Shown here: positions 17,133-26,395 of the stretch, piece by piece
Layout: each line of letters begins with the position of its first letter
Numbering within the stretch: the first letter of the stretch is position 1
Origin: Bacteroidales bacterium
Lineage (GTDB): Bacteria > Bacteroidota > Bacteroidia > Bacteroidales > UBA932
Reading direction: 5' to 3'
Assembly: GCA_017476575.1 (NCBI GenBank)
Contig: JAFUZO010000042.1
Coordinates: forward strand, 86,204-150,203
Length of the DNA stretch: 64,000 bases
Notes under the pieces: model-generated
Told to the model about the DNA's origin: nothing
Databases searched by the model: none
What the model saw: the letters and a program-made list of their open reading frames with translations, nothing else
Position numbers and translations under genes: made by a program

Positions 17133-18287
17133 CTAGAAATTGAGTATGACCTTGATAGGGAAATGGTCGGAGGGCCAATGCAGGGAGCCGTCCGCCGTCG
17201 CGAAGGTCTCCCTTCCCACCTTGTAGAGGGACGGGGTGAACCCGTGGATGAGGATATGGTCGGGCCTCCAGGAGCTGAGGCCTCCCGTCTCGTTCTTGTT
17301 CGCGTTCATGGTGCCCTTGTTGATCCGGTCCATGTAGGACAGCGTGCCGTCCGCGAGCATGGTTTCGTAGACATCGGCCCAGATGCCGGAGCGGAGGATG
17401 TCGTAGGCCTCCCCGGCGTCGGTGTTCATGTCCCCGACAATCACCGAGGGCAGGCTCTCGGGGGCCACCATGGGGGCCAGCCAACCGATGAGTTCGCTGG
17501 CGTTGCGCCGCTGCGGCATCCCCGGGTCGTCCGTGTTCCCCGCGTTGGGAAGGTCGAGATGGGTGACGATGAACACGAACTGCCTTCCGCTTGCCTTGTG
17601 GGTGAACCGGGCCCATGTGGCGGTGCGCTGGGTGCCTATCTTGTCCCAATCCGGGTCGTCCTTCGGGGCCGTGGCCCGGGTGCCGGTGAGCCATCTGCGC
17701 CCGTGGGACACGAGTGTCAGTTCGGAGGGCTTGTAGAGGATGGCATCCGTGGTCCCGAGTGCCTTGTTGGAGGTGTTGTCCGGAAAATTCTTGTCGTAGG
17801 TGGTGGTGCCGCCGTTGTAGATGACCCACGAATAGTCCGGCAGCAGGGGATTGAGTGTGTGCAGGTTGCCGTCGTAGTCGTTGGAGGGCGGCGTGACGGT
17901 CGTGTGGAACACGATGTTGCTGACCTCCTGCAAGCCGATGACATCGCAGTCGAGGTAGTGTATCATGTCGGCCACGGCAAGGTAGCTGTTGGCCCATGAG
18001 CGCTGGTCCGACACGGTGGGATCGCCGGCCATGACATTCCTGCGGGGCGCAGGTGCCCAGATATTGAAGGTTCCGGCCTTGATGCAGACCTCCTCCGAGG
18101 CTTCCCTGGCTCCCATGCCGAGGACGCCGGCCTGCCCGTCTCCCTCGGTTTCGAGAGCCTCCCCGGAGAAAACGTCGGCAGAGGCCTCCGTCCCCGGGTC
18201 GGAACGGCCTCTTTCGGACTGCTCATGCTTGCCGCAGGAGGACAGCAGGAGCAGGGCGATGAACAGGAGGTATGTCTTGTTTTTCAT
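17133..18287 (-). CDS. EEP-family hydrolase, lipoprotein (catalytic motifs intact)
   Basis: 384 residues with lipobox LLSSC. The endonuclease/exonuclease/phosphatase fold is complete: AGTFNIW (Asn75), DCDVIGLQEV (metal ligand Glu121), FVFIVTHLD (His243), VIVGDMNTD (Asp286, Asn288) and HWPSDHFPIKV (Asp374, His375). The superfamily hydrolyses phosphodiesters or phosphomonoesters, including DNase I, sphingomyelinases and inositol phosphatases; the bond cut here is unknown. Residues about 22-65 form an acidic, glycine- and glutamate-rich linker that could hold the enzyme off the membrane. Its ATG overlaps the stop of the upstream lipoprotein by four bases, and the GLUG gene starts one base after its own stop. 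Confidence 0.9.
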   Translation of the reverse strand: MKNKTYLLFIALLLLSSCGKHEQSERGRSDPGTEASADVFSGEALETEGDGQAGVLGMGAREASEEVCIKAGTFNIWAPAPRRNVMAGDPTVSDQRSWANSYLAVADMIHYLDCDVIGLQEVSNIVFHTTVTPPSNDYDGNLHTLNPLLPDYSWVIYNGGTTTYDKNFPDNTSNKALGTTDAILYKPSELTLVSHGRRWLTGTRATAPKDDPDWDKIGTQRTATWARFTHKASGRQFVFIVTHLDLPNAGNTDDPGMPQRRNASELIGWLAPMVAPESLPSVIVGDMNTDAGEAYDILRSGIWADVYETMLADGTLSYMDRINKGTMNANKNETGGLSSWRPDHILIHGFTPSLYKVGRETFATADGSLHWPSDHFPIKVILNF

Positions 18288-19108
18288 GGTTCAAAATCTA
18301 CGGTTTGTCCGTCAAGCCCTTCAAGGCTGCATTCGATGTCCCCGTCGGAGGGCTCTTCCTCGAAACTGAAATCGAGTTCCTCCGGCTGGTACATGCGGCC
18401 CTTTACGAGCGTCCTTCCGGTGGCGAAGTACCATTTCCGGGCGTATCCGTCGGGCGCCTCCGCCTTCAGCACGAGCCCCTCGGCGTATGTTCCGGGAGCG
18501 AAGAAGAAGTAAAACGGCACGGTGGCAGAGATATCTGGCGGAGAGGAGAAGGTATGGCTGATGCTTGTCCAGGCTGAAACGGGGGAGAGGCTGCCGTTCT
18601 CGAAATCCACCGAGAAGGTCCCGGCGAGCGCTTCCTCTCCGGGGGCGGAAAGGCTCAACGAAGCCAGGGAGAGTCCGCCGTGGAGAAGCACCCTCAGTCC
18701 GCAGCCGAGCTGGTGGAGCGTGAACGACTCCGTAAGGCTGCTTCCGCTGGCGTACATGGCGGGGACGGTTCCGTCGAGGATGGCTTTTCCGTCAGCGTTT
18801 CCCGGGTAAAGCAGCTGGTAGGGAGCGTCGCCCGGGAAGTCCGTGAAGGAGAAGGTGGCCCGGGTGTCGCCTGCCGATCCGGCCGGGAGGGGGGAACTGA
18901 GGCTCCCGTTGAGGCTGATCCGGTCGCCTTCCTGCCACAGCACGGGGAAACTGCTTCCCGCCGCTCCTGCGACCATCGCCCTCGTGAAGGAGGCTTCGGT
19001 GCTGACATCCAGCACGATGCTCCCTCGGCTGGGCCTCTCCGCCCCGTCTTTGCCACAGGAAGGAAGCATCAGTGCCGCGAGGATGCTTATGTAAAGAAAC
19101 TTTTTCAT
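18284..19108 (-). CDS. Fimbrillin-like lipoprotein
   Basis: 274 residues with the signal MKKFLYISILAALMLPSCGK (lipobox LPSC). The body is a fimbrillin-like beta-sandwich pattern, with TRAMVAGAAGSSFPVLWQEG, DRISLNGSLSSPLPAGSAGD and ATFSFTDFPG. The same segments recur in the first third of the GLUG lipoprotein at 15338-17131, so the two share a module. No enzyme motif is present. Located between two EEP genes, it may be a surface binding or docking component. The downstream EEP gene starts inside its stop codon (four-base overlap). Confidence 0.75.
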   Translation of the reverse strand: MKKFLYISILAALMLPSCGKDGAERPSRGSIVLDVSTEASFTRAMVAGAAGSSFPVLWQEGDRISLNGSLSSPLPAGSAGDTRATFSFTDFPGDAPYQLLYPGNADGKAILDGTVPAMYASGSSLTESFTLHQLGCGLRVLLHGGLSLASLSLSAPGEEALAGTFSVDFENGSLSPVSAWTSISHTFSSPPDISATVPFYFFFAPGTYAEGLVLKAEAPDGYARKWYFATGRTLVKGRMYQPEELDFSFEEEPSDGDIECSLEGLDGQTVDFEP

Positions 19109-19121
19109 GGAGCATGGTTTT

Positions 19122-20111
19122 TCAGTAACCCAGTCCGGCCACCACGGGAAAATGCAGGGCCGGGTAGTGGAGGGAACCGTCTGCGGTGGGGTATTTCCTG
19201 CGCAGTACGGAGTAGGACTTTACGCTGAAGCCGTCCTCGAGGATATGGTCGGGCCGTCCCCCCTGCCATTTCGTTTCGTCGTTCGAGTTGCAGGTGTCTT
19301 TCACTTTCACGGCCTCCTCGCCCAGGGACCCCTCCTCTTGCAGGCGGTCGTGGACGTCGAACCACAGCGAGCCGGTGAGTTCCTTGTAGCCGTCGTGCGA
19401 CGGGGCGTTGTGTGCGTTGAGGGCGATGATGGACGGCATTCCCTCCGGAACGATGTCGTTCCGCATGAGTTCCACGAGGTTGCGGCAGTTTGCCAGGTTG
19501 ATTTCGTGGTATACCACACGCTGCCCCTTGTCGTACTGGGTGGGCCCGTTGGGGGCCGCGCTGGCGAAGAGGAGTTCCCGTCCGGCCAGGCGGTCGTAGA
19601 GCCGCACCCACATGACCGAGGCGTTGGCGTTGCCGTACTTCAGTTCTTTAGCCCTTCCGGGCTTGTCGTAGATGCCGCTGAGCCAATGGATCCCGTAGTC
19701 GCGGAGTTCAAAGCGCGAGGCCCGCCAGATGACGCCGTTGCCGTTGGACACCGGCCCCTCGAGCGGGAAATTGGGGTTGGTGTTGCTCAATACGAGCCAG
19801 TCGTAGTCGCCCCCGCGTCTGCGGATGATGTCGATGAGCGGTTCCACCCCGTCACGCCTGCCGGCGATGCTGTCACAGACATCCTGGATGCCGAGGATGT
19901 CGCAGTCAGCATCCAGGATGGCATCGGCTACGGCTGCGGCGCTGTTGCACCACATCCTCTGCGCAGACAGGGCTCCCTTTTCAACCTGCACCCTGCGGTT
20001 GAAAGAGTTGCCGATCTCGTAGGTGCCGGCCTTCAGCGGGCTCCTGCCTTTCTTTTGGGCCGTCATGGGAAGAGACAGCAGGATCAGGACCAATGGCAGT
20101 AACTTTTTCAT
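19122..20111 (-). CDS. EEP-fold protein lacking catalytic residues (pseudoenzyme)
   Basis: 329 residues with a signal peptide (LVLILLSLPMTAQ). It aligns throughout with the two active EEP neighbours (KAGTYEIGNSFNRRV; QRMWCNSAAAVADAILDADC), but the catalytic positions are changed: Asn of TFN/TYN is Glu32, the metal Glu of LQE is Asp77, THLD is replaced by ASAAP (183-187), GDMN by LNAHN (231-235), and SDH by ALH (318-320). Length and fold landmarks are intact and there is no stop or frameshift, so it appears to be maintained as a protein rather than decaying. I infer a substrate-binding or regulatory role. The tandem-EEP gene ends three bases upstream of its start. Confidence 0.85.
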   Translation of the reverse strand: MKKLLPLVLILLSLPMTAQKKGRSPLKAGTYEIGNSFNRRVQVEKGALSAQRMWCNSAAAVADAILDADCDILGIQDVCDSIAGRRDGVEPLIDIIRRRGGDYDWLVLSNTNPNFPLEGPVSNGNGVIWRASRFELRDYGIHWLSGIYDKPGRAKELKYGNANASVMWVRLYDRLAGRELLFASAAPNGPTQYDKGQRVVYHEINLANCRNLVELMRNDIVPEGMPSIIALNAHNAPSHDGYKELTGSLWFDVHDRLQEEGSLGEEAVKVKDTCNSNDETKWQGGRPDHILEDGFSVKSYSVLRRKYPTADGSLHYPALHFPVVAGLGY

Positions 20112-20114
20112 GGT

Positions 20115-21887
20115 TCAAAAGGTCTCTACATCAGCGATGATGGGGTAATGGTCGGATATATAATTGATATGCAAATACTTGCGATGGATGACCTTGAAGT
20201 TCGTGCATCGTTTGAACCCCTTGTGCCAGATGTAGTCGATGTTGCCTGTCCACGACTTGCCGAAGCCGTTGAAGGCGTATTTGCTGTCGGAGGAGTGCGC
20301 CGTTTCGCGGGCGTCCTTCATCTCCCGGGAAATCCTGGCGAGGCCCTTGTTGCCTGCGGTCATGTTGAAGTCGCCCACGATGACCACGGGGAGCCGGCCG
20401 CTGTTGATCACCCCGAGCGTGTCGAGGATGAGGTCGAGCCCTTTCTCGCGGGCCTCCTGCCCTTTGTGGTCGAGATGGGTGGTGACAAAGATGAATTCCT
20501 TATGGCCGCCCTTCATGCGCAGCCTTGCCCAGACGGCCGTACGCTTGATGGCCGCGTCCCAGCCGAGCGACGGCTCCTGCGGGGTCTCGCTCAGATGGAA
20601 GCCGCCCCAATCGAGCAGTTCCACCGTTTCGCTGTTGTAATAGATGCTCCCGCACTCCTTCTTGCCGTCCGGCTCCCGGAAGATGCCCACGTGTCTGTAT
20701 GCGGGACAGCGGTCGTCGAGGTAGGCGATCTGGTGGTCGGTGATTTCCTGCGTGCCCACCACATCGGGCTTCACATCCTCCAGCATGGCCGGGATGGCCC
20801 GTTTGCGGTGGTCCCAGCCGTTCTCATAGTCGGCGTTGTTGTTGAAATAGCGCACATTGAACGACATGGTACGGATGGCCTTCTTCCCCTTCTGGGCCGT
20901 GGGCCGTCCGCTTGGAGCATAGTCGAGGAACTCCACCGTGCAGGTGAGGGGCAGGTGGTCGGAGGGGAAATGCAGGCTGCCGTCGGTGGTGGGGAATTTC
21001 CCGCGGTCGATCACATAGTCGAGAGGGCGGAAGCCGTTGACCATGATATGGTCGGGGTACCATCGTGTGAAGCCGCTCTCGTCCTTTTTGTTCTGGGTGC
21101 CCCATTCCTTGGCATCGGCGGAGAGCCTGCCCGCGTGCTCGAAATAGAGTTTCGCATCCATGAACGGGGTCTGGGCGAGGATGCTCCAATGCTTCGCCTT
21201 GTCGTCGAGGTTCATGTCGCCCACGAGGATGCCGGGCATGTCGTAGGGCAGGTTCTGCTCCACCCATTTGCAGAGTTGCCGTGCATTGTACTGGTTGCTC
21301 TCGTGGCTCCATGTGCCGTCGGGCCTTTTTTGGCTCACGTGCAGATGGGTGCTGAGGAAATAGAACTCCCGGCCCGAGGCCCTGTGCCTCATGTGGGCCC
21401 ACACGGTGGGGCGCGCCGAACCTTCAGGGGCATCCTCCGCCTTTTCGGGCTTGTCGAACACGCCGCCCATCCAGAAGATGCCGCTCTCGATGCACTCGAA
21501 CACCTCCGGCTTGTAGCCGATGGCATCGTCGTAGGAGATGTGGCCGCGGCGGGTGTTGGGGTAGAGGATCCACTGGTATCCGAGTCCCTTCGAGGCGACA
21601 TCGTCACGGATGTTGCCGGGGCCGTTCCAGATGCTGTCGCAGATTTCCTGGAGGCCGATGATGTCGCAGTCGAGGCGGACGAGCATGTCGCCCACGGCGG
21701 TGTAACTGTGGCACCAGAGGCGCTGCGGACTCACGTTCCCGTCCCCCTGCACATTCTTCAGGCGCGAATCCGAAGTAAAGAGGTTGTAGGTGCCCGCTTT
21801 GAAGCGCACGCCCGCCTCCGCATCCGGGGAAGCCCCTGCCCACCATGCCAGCAGGCAGGGCAGCAAGTATGCGGCCAGCCGTCTCAT
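20115..21887 (-). CDS. Exported protein with two tandem active EEP domains
   Basis: 590 residues from the ATG at 21887, which overlaps the upstream stop by four bases; longer in-frame extensions lie inside the previous gene. The signal peptide is LLPCLLAWWAGASPDAEA. Domain 1 (about 28-315) has AGTYNLFTSD, DCDIIGLQEICD (Glu81), FLSTHLHVSQ, LVGDMNLDD and HFPSDHLPLTC. Domain 2 (about 325-590) has RTMSFNVRYF, DVVGTQEITD, FVTTHLDHKG, IVGDFNMTAG and YISDHYPIIAD. Both sets are complete. Domain 1 resembles the neighbouring EEP proteins; domain 2 resembles ordinary secreted Bacteroidota EEP hydrolases, so the fusion may act on two bonds of one substrate. Confidence 0.9.
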   Translation of the reverse strand: MRRLAAYLLPCLLAWWAGASPDAEAGVRFKAGTYNLFTSDSRLKNVQGDGNVSPQRLWCHSYTAVGDMLVRLDCDIIGLQEICDSIWNGPGNIRDDVASKGLGYQWILYPNTRRGHISYDDAIGYKPEVFECIESGIFWMGGVFDKPEKAEDAPEGSARPTVWAHMRHRASGREFYFLSTHLHVSQKRPDGTWSHESNQYNARQLCKWVEQNLPYDMPGILVGDMNLDDKAKHWSILAQTPFMDAKLYFEHAGRLSADAKEWGTQNKKDESGFTRWYPDHIMVNGFRPLDYVIDRGKFPTTDGSLHFPSDHLPLTCTVEFLDYAPSGRPTAQKGKKAIRTMSFNVRYFNNNADYENGWDHRKRAIPAMLEDVKPDVVGTQEITDHQIAYLDDRCPAYRHVGIFREPDGKKECGSIYYNSETVELLDWGGFHLSETPQEPSLGWDAAIKRTAVWARLRMKGGHKEFIFVTTHLDHKGQEAREKGLDLILDTLGVINSGRLPVVIVGDFNMTAGNKGLARISREMKDARETAHSSDSKYAFNGFGKSWTGNIDYIWHKGFKRCTNFKVIHRKYLHINYISDHYPIIADVETF

Positions 21888-24025
21888 TCTGCTTTCTGAT
21901 AGGCTCCAGGCCACCATGCGTCCGTGCCGCGGACGGTCCCGAGCGCGTCCTTCCCCAGCAGGTCTTTCTCCGTCAGCCAGGCGAGGAACTCGCTTCCGCC
22001 GACGGGGTAGGCGGCGATGGCGGCGGACATGTCGCCTGCGTTTGCGGGCTGGAATCCCGGCAGCTTTGCCTGCGGCCCCTCCCACAGCAGCACGCCGTCC
22101 GCAGAAAGGGCTGTCTCCGTCACCACGTCTGCGGTGCGTATGCCGGTGAGGTCGGAGTTTCCGCCGTTGTCGGTGATGACGATCTTCGGGGCCTCTCCGT
22201 AGACATTGTGTCCATAGGAGGTTGCCGCCTTGGTGGTTTCGCTGGTGTAGGCGGCGCCGGCCCCGATGGACCATCCGGCGTTGCTGAGCATGAGGTTGTT
22301 CAGGAACACATTGTTGGTGCCGTTATGCGCGAGGGCCAGCACGCCGTTGTTGCATCCCGCCCCCGTGGCGCTGTCGTCCACATCCATGATGAAGGTGCAG
22401 TTGGCCACAAAGGCCGGGACATTCAGCCTCACGAGGCCCCGGTTCGGCGAGTTACCCAGGGGATACGCAGGATGCGAGAAGGTGTCGTTGTAGAGCATGA
22501 TGGCCGATCCCGCCGACGAGAACAGGTCGGGCCCGTTGACATTGCAGGAGTTGCCGCCGAAGGTGCAGTTCACCACATAGAGGATGTTCTCCGCCTTCTT
22601 CTGGAGGATGGCTCCGCCGTTTCCCGTGTAGGCGCTGCCGGTGTGTACCGTATTGCCGGTGAAGGTGCAGCCGAGGAGGGCGCTCGGTTCCGTGGAGTAC
22701 ACGGCCACCGCCCCGCCTCCGGTTACGGCGGCCCTGTTGCCTTCGAAGGTGCAGCCCTCGATGTCCGCAGCGGCCGTCCCGCCAATGTAGATCGCCCCTC
22801 CGCAGCGGTCGGCGGCGGTCGATGTAGTGGCGTTGCCGCTGAAGACACAGTCCTTGATGCTGTGCTGTCCTTTGGTGAGGCAGAGCGCGCCTCCCGTGCC
22901 GTCGTGCGAGGCGCCGGTGAAGGTGATGCCGTCCAGGGAGAGGTTCACAAGGTCCGATGCCACCGTGAGGATGCAGCCTTCGCTCCCGCTCTTCGAGGTC
23001 GTGAAGACCGTCCCTCCCGGTACGCCGGCCACGTGCACCGAAACGGCAGAGGTGGTGTTGTATGAGAGGCTGAGGGCCCCTCCGGCACCGAGGTCGTAGG
23101 TTCCTGCGGCCACATGGATGTCTTTGCCGTCCAGTCGGCTTCCGGCATCGGGGTCGGAAAGGAGGCTGAGCAGGAAGGCCGTATCGCCCGCATTCTCCCA
23201 GGAAGAGCCGTCTTTCCCGCCGGCACCGTCCACGGTGATGTAGAAGCTGCCTTCCACCTCAAGGTGCCCGTCCACCGCTGTGTTCACGCAGAGCACCTCC
23301 CCTGCGGAAAGGCTGACGGGGGTGCGCGATACCGCCGAGCCCTTCCATTCGCTGTCCGTTCCGAGCTGGAAGGACAGTCCTCCGAGGTCGATCCCGGGCA
23401 GGACGGACAGGTAGTAGGTCCCGCTGCCGTCGAGAGAGGCCTCGATGGCCCCTCCGGAGCCATCCGGTGTGAAGGAAGAGCAGTCGGGCCCGGTGGAGAT
23501 GCTGCCGCAGATCCTGGCCCCGGCCGGGTCGGAGAAACTGACCCTCGTGATGGACGGGTCTGCGATGGAGAAGCGGATGAGGGCCACGGCGCTCTTGAAC
23601 CTGCCGAAATCGAGGCTCTCCGCCGTGGTATGCGACACGATGACCGCGCAGTCTTCGAACTTTCCGCTCTGCGAGGAAGGGAGCCTCAGGGTGAGGGTGC
23701 CGTCGGCGCCCACGGTGGCACCCGTCCCGGACGGATAGACGGCGTAGTAGCCGTCCACCTCGTCCACCGTGGTGGTGAAGGAAGCCTTTCCTTCCGAGAG
23801 CACGGCCTCCGCTTGGGCGGAACCGCCGAACCACACGATGCTGATTTCGTCGCCTTCGCACCACGACACGCTCCAGTCATCTCCGAGAGCGGTGCGGGTG
23901 GCCACGGCATCGGCGGTGAAAGTACGGGTAACCCTGTCATGCCCGGCATCGACAGGGCCTTCCTCTCTTCCGCAGGAGGCGGCCAGCAGCAGGGCGGCCG
24001 CCCCGAATAATAGATGCTGTTTCAT
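21884..24025 (-). CDS. Beta-helix lipoprotein with fimbrillin-like N-domain
   Basis: 713 residues from ATG 24025, which overlaps the upstream stop by four bases (a Met two codons earlier is also possible). The lipobox is LLAASC. Residues about 25-235 are a fimbrillin-like module (WSVSWCEGDEISIVWFGGSA; YYAVYPSGTG). Residues about 250-640 are right-handed beta-helix repeats of the polymorphic-membrane-protein kind (ITFTGASHDGTGGALCLTKG; CTFEGNRAAVTGGGAVAVYS; CTFGGNSCNVNG). The C-terminus has no sorting domain. Such helices bind or cleave polysaccharide, but no lyase triad is visible. Homologous in layout to the product of 31742-34159. Confidence 0.82.
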   Translation of the reverse strand: MKQHLLFGAAALLLAASCGREEGPVDAGHDRVTRTFTADAVATRTALGDDWSVSWCEGDEISIVWFGGSAQAEAVLSEGKASFTTTVDEVDGYYAVYPSGTGATVGADGTLTLRLPSSQSGKFEDCAVIVSHTTAESLDFGRFKSAVALIRFSIADPSITRVSFSDPAGARICGSISTGPDCSSFTPDGSGGAIEASLDGSGTYYLSVLPGIDLGGLSFQLGTDSEWKGSAVSRTPVSLSAGEVLCVNTAVDGHLEVEGSFYITVDGAGGKDGSSWENAGDTAFLLSLLSDPDAGSRLDGKDIHVAAGTYDLGAGGALSLSYNTTSAVSVHVAGVPGGTVFTTSKSGSEGCILTVASDLVNLSLDGITFTGASHDGTGGALCLTKGQHSIKDCVFSGNATTSTAADRCGGAIYIGGTAAADIEGCTFEGNRAAVTGGGAVAVYSTEPSALLGCTFTGNTVHTGSAYTGNGGAILQKKAENILYVVNCTFGGNSCNVNGPDLFSSAGSAIMLYNDTFSHPAYPLGNSPNRGLVRLNVPAFVANCTFIMDVDDSATGAGCNNGVLALAHNGTNNVFLNNLMLSNAGWSIGAGAAYTSETTKAATSYGHNVYGEAPKIVITDNGGNSDLTGIRTADVVTETALSADGVLLWEGPQAKLPGFQPANAGDMSAAIAAYPVGGSEFLAWLTEKDLLGKDALGTVRGTDAWWPGAYQKAE

Positions 24026-26394
24026 CGCCATTCGTAATCTTTAGGGTTCATGGGGTCGATTCCGCTGCCGTTCTCAAAGCCGGTGACGGGCGCTTCGACC
24101 GTATTGTAACGGAATCCCACATAGTTCCAGGCCGTGGGGAACGATCCGGAGGCGGGATAGGTGATGCTGTCGTCAAGGTAGGCCGTCTTGGTGCCCGTCT
24201 GCAGTGCCGCATCGGGAATGATCCTCACATAGACCTTCTCCTTTCCGAGCAGTTTGCCTGCAGGCAGGGGGATGTTGACGGGCTTATACCCGGCGGTCTG
24301 CCAAAGCTGGGTCATGGGGCTCGTCTCGCAGAACTCCGGCAGGGTGTATCTTGCCACCGGGGTCCATGTCGAGCCGTCGGTAGAATACTCGACCCACCAG
24401 TAGCGGGGCCCCTCGAAATAGTAGGCCACTCCTCCCATGCTCTGGGTCGTGTAGTAGAAGTAATTCATGGACGAGATCTGCATGCTCATCTGCCCCGAGG
24501 TGATTCCTGCGGTGGAGAAGACGAAGGTGGTGTACATGGGCGCGCCTCCCCTTGCGGTGAGATTGGTGCTCCATGCCGACCCTGCGTCCGCGGGGACATC
24601 TCCGAGCCCGCCCGGATTGATGCCGGCGGCGTATTGGCTGTTGTAGCCGTTCCATCCGGTGCTCATCCAGTCGGAGCCGTCGTCGAGCAGCACGCCGAGC
24701 CCGTTGAGATTCCCGGCGTTCCCGGCCCCCACGGGTCCGAGGTAGGAGTAGTCGGCGTACTTGTTGATGGGCAGCTTGCCCGCACGGCCGTCGGTATAGG
24801 TGTCGGGATAGACAAAGCTGTAGTCGAAATAGGCTGTCCGGTCGCCGTCGGTGGCGTAGTAGCGTTCGAGGTACCGGTCGGTGACATAGCGCCATTCGCA
24901 GATGATGCCGGAGAAACTGCCCTCCTCCATGGTCTGCGCCATGCCGAAATCGTCCTTGCAGGTGTGCCTGAGCTGGTAGCGCCCGATGTTGCCCCAGGTC
25001 TCGGAGTCGGACGAGGTGTTGTCCTGCCAGCTATAGCGGGGGTACAGTTCGTGCACCACCACGCCGCTCATGTTCCCGCTTCCCTGCGGCAGGACGGAGC
25101 CGTCGCGGCGGTAGGTGCAGGTCGTGTTGGTGTAGAGGTACAGGCTGCCGCCGCAGATGTCGTGCAGCAGGATTCCGAACTTGCTCACCTTGTCGGAGCC
25201 TCCCACGGAGGTGTATCTCTCGCTCACCGGGGTGAGGGGACCCTTGCGCACGGGCAGTTCGCAGTCCTTCAGGGTGACATACGTGAAGATGTCTTCGTCC
25301 TTGAGGCTGCCGATGTAACGCTCCTTCAGGGGGATGCCTGCCCTGCCGAGGTGCTCGCATTCAAGGGCCAGGCTGCCCTTGAAGCCTGTCAGTTCGTAGG
25401 AGACAGGGTCGGTGTCGGCATCGAGCACCGGGGAACGGCGTATCGTGGTCCCGCGCAGCGAGATGACGAGCCTGTCGCCCTGCGCGAAGGAGTTGTCGTC
25501 CTCCGAGACCGCCTCGATGCGGATGCCCGCCGAGCCATCGGGCGCCTCAAAATAGATGGTACGGCGGCAGACGCTGTAGTCGATGGAGGTAACCGATATC
25601 TGGGTGTTGTCCCCGCAGTTGCCTCCGTCTTTGTCGCTCACCACGATTCCCTCGATCTGCAAATCTTCCTCGATGAGGGTCCCCTCCTCCGTTGCGAGTG
25701 CTGTCAATTCGCTGAAAGAGAGCACATTGCCTGCGGAGTCGGAAGCCGTGAGCTGGCTGATGGAGAAGACGATGCCCACGCTTTCCCCGAAGGCATCGAC
25801 GAAACCGAGGCTGATGCGGGCGTGCCGGGTGTGCTCGTCCGGATTGGCCGCATAGTCGAAAACGAGGGTGGAGCCGTCCACGGCCACTCCCGACATCCAT
25901 TCTACCTCCCCCTCGCAGTACCAGCTGAGGGCGATGTCGGCTTGGTCGATATTGGTGTCAAGCGCGATCTCCATCCGGCCGGCGGTGGAGCCTTTCACCG
26001 TCACCACATGGGTCGCGGCGGTGAGCCTCGGGACGAGTTCGCCCTTCTGCCTTACGGTGAGGGTGTCCCGGTGCGATGCGGCCTCGATACCGATTACGAC
26101 CTTGCCCACCCGGGGGAGGTCGTCGTTGGCGGCGTAACCGAGTTGGAAGCCCTCCTTCCCTGCCGGGCAGGATGCCGGGATGCGGATCCACGGCGCATCG
26201 GTCTGCACCGTGTACGCTTCTGTGGCGATGACGGCCACCTGCGCTTCTCCGGCCTCCTTTTCAAGGGTGAGCATCTTCTCCGGAAAGCCGAGCCCGGTGC
26301 CGATGTTGATCTTGCGCTCGAACGGGTCCGTCGCACACGATGATGCAAGCAGGGCCCCGGCGCAGAGGACAATGATGTATATCCTTGGTTTCAT
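24022..26394 (-). CDS. DUF5689- and BACON-containing surface lipoprotein
   Basis: 790 residues; signal MKPRIYIIVLCAGALLASSC. Residues about 35-120 form a BACON domain (YTVQTDAPWIRIPAS, then HRDTLTVRQKG), a mucin- or carbohydrate-associated beta-sandwich; a second BACON-like stretch follows to about 215. Residues about 225-430 fit DUF5689 (LSFSELTALATEEGTLIEED; IEGIVVSDKDGGN), an OB-fold-like module often found in secreted nuclease and phosphoesterase systems of Bacteroidota. The C-terminal 250 residues (YWWVEYSTDGSTW) resemble a jelly-roll. It follows SusC, SusD and a BACON protein in the operon and is a good candidate for the surface glycan- or nucleic-acid-binding component. Confidence 0.8.
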   Translation of the reverse strand: MKPRIYIIVLCAGALLASSCATDPFERKINIGTGLGFPEKMLTLEKEAGEAQVAVIATEAYTVQTDAPWIRIPASCPAGKEGFQLGYAANDDLPRVGKVVIGIEAASHRDTLTVRQKGELVPRLTAATHVVTVKGSTAGRMEIALDTNIDQADIALSWYCEGEVEWMSGVAVDGSTLVFDYAANPDEHTRHARISLGFVDAFGESVGIVFSISQLTASDSAGNVLSFSELTALATEEGTLIEEDLQIEGIVVSDKDGGNCGDNTQISVTSIDYSVCRRTIYFEAPDGSAGIRIEAVSEDDNSFAQGDRLVISLRGTTIRRSPVLDADTDPVSYELTGFKGSLALECEHLGRAGIPLKERYIGSLKDEDIFTYVTLKDCELPVRKGPLTPVSERYTSVGGSDKVSKFGILLHDICGGSLYLYTNTTCTYRRDGSVLPQGSGNMSGVVVHELYPRYSWQDNTSSDSETWGNIGRYQLRHTCKDDFGMAQTMEEGSFSGIICEWRYVTDRYLERYYATDGDRTAYFDYSFVYPDTYTDGRAGKLPINKYADYSYLGPVGAGNAGNLNGLGVLLDDGSDWMSTGWNGYNSQYAAGINPGGLGDVPADAGSAWSTNLTARGGAPMYTTFVFSTAGITSGQMSMQISSMNYFYYTTQSMGGVAYYFEGPRYWWVEYSTDGSTWTPVARYTLPEFCETSPMTQLWQTAGYKPVNIPLPAGKLLGKEKVYVRIIPDAALQTGTKTAYLDDSITYPASGSFPTAWNYVGFRYNTVEAPVTGFENGSGIDPMNPKDYEWR

Positions 26395-26395
26395 C

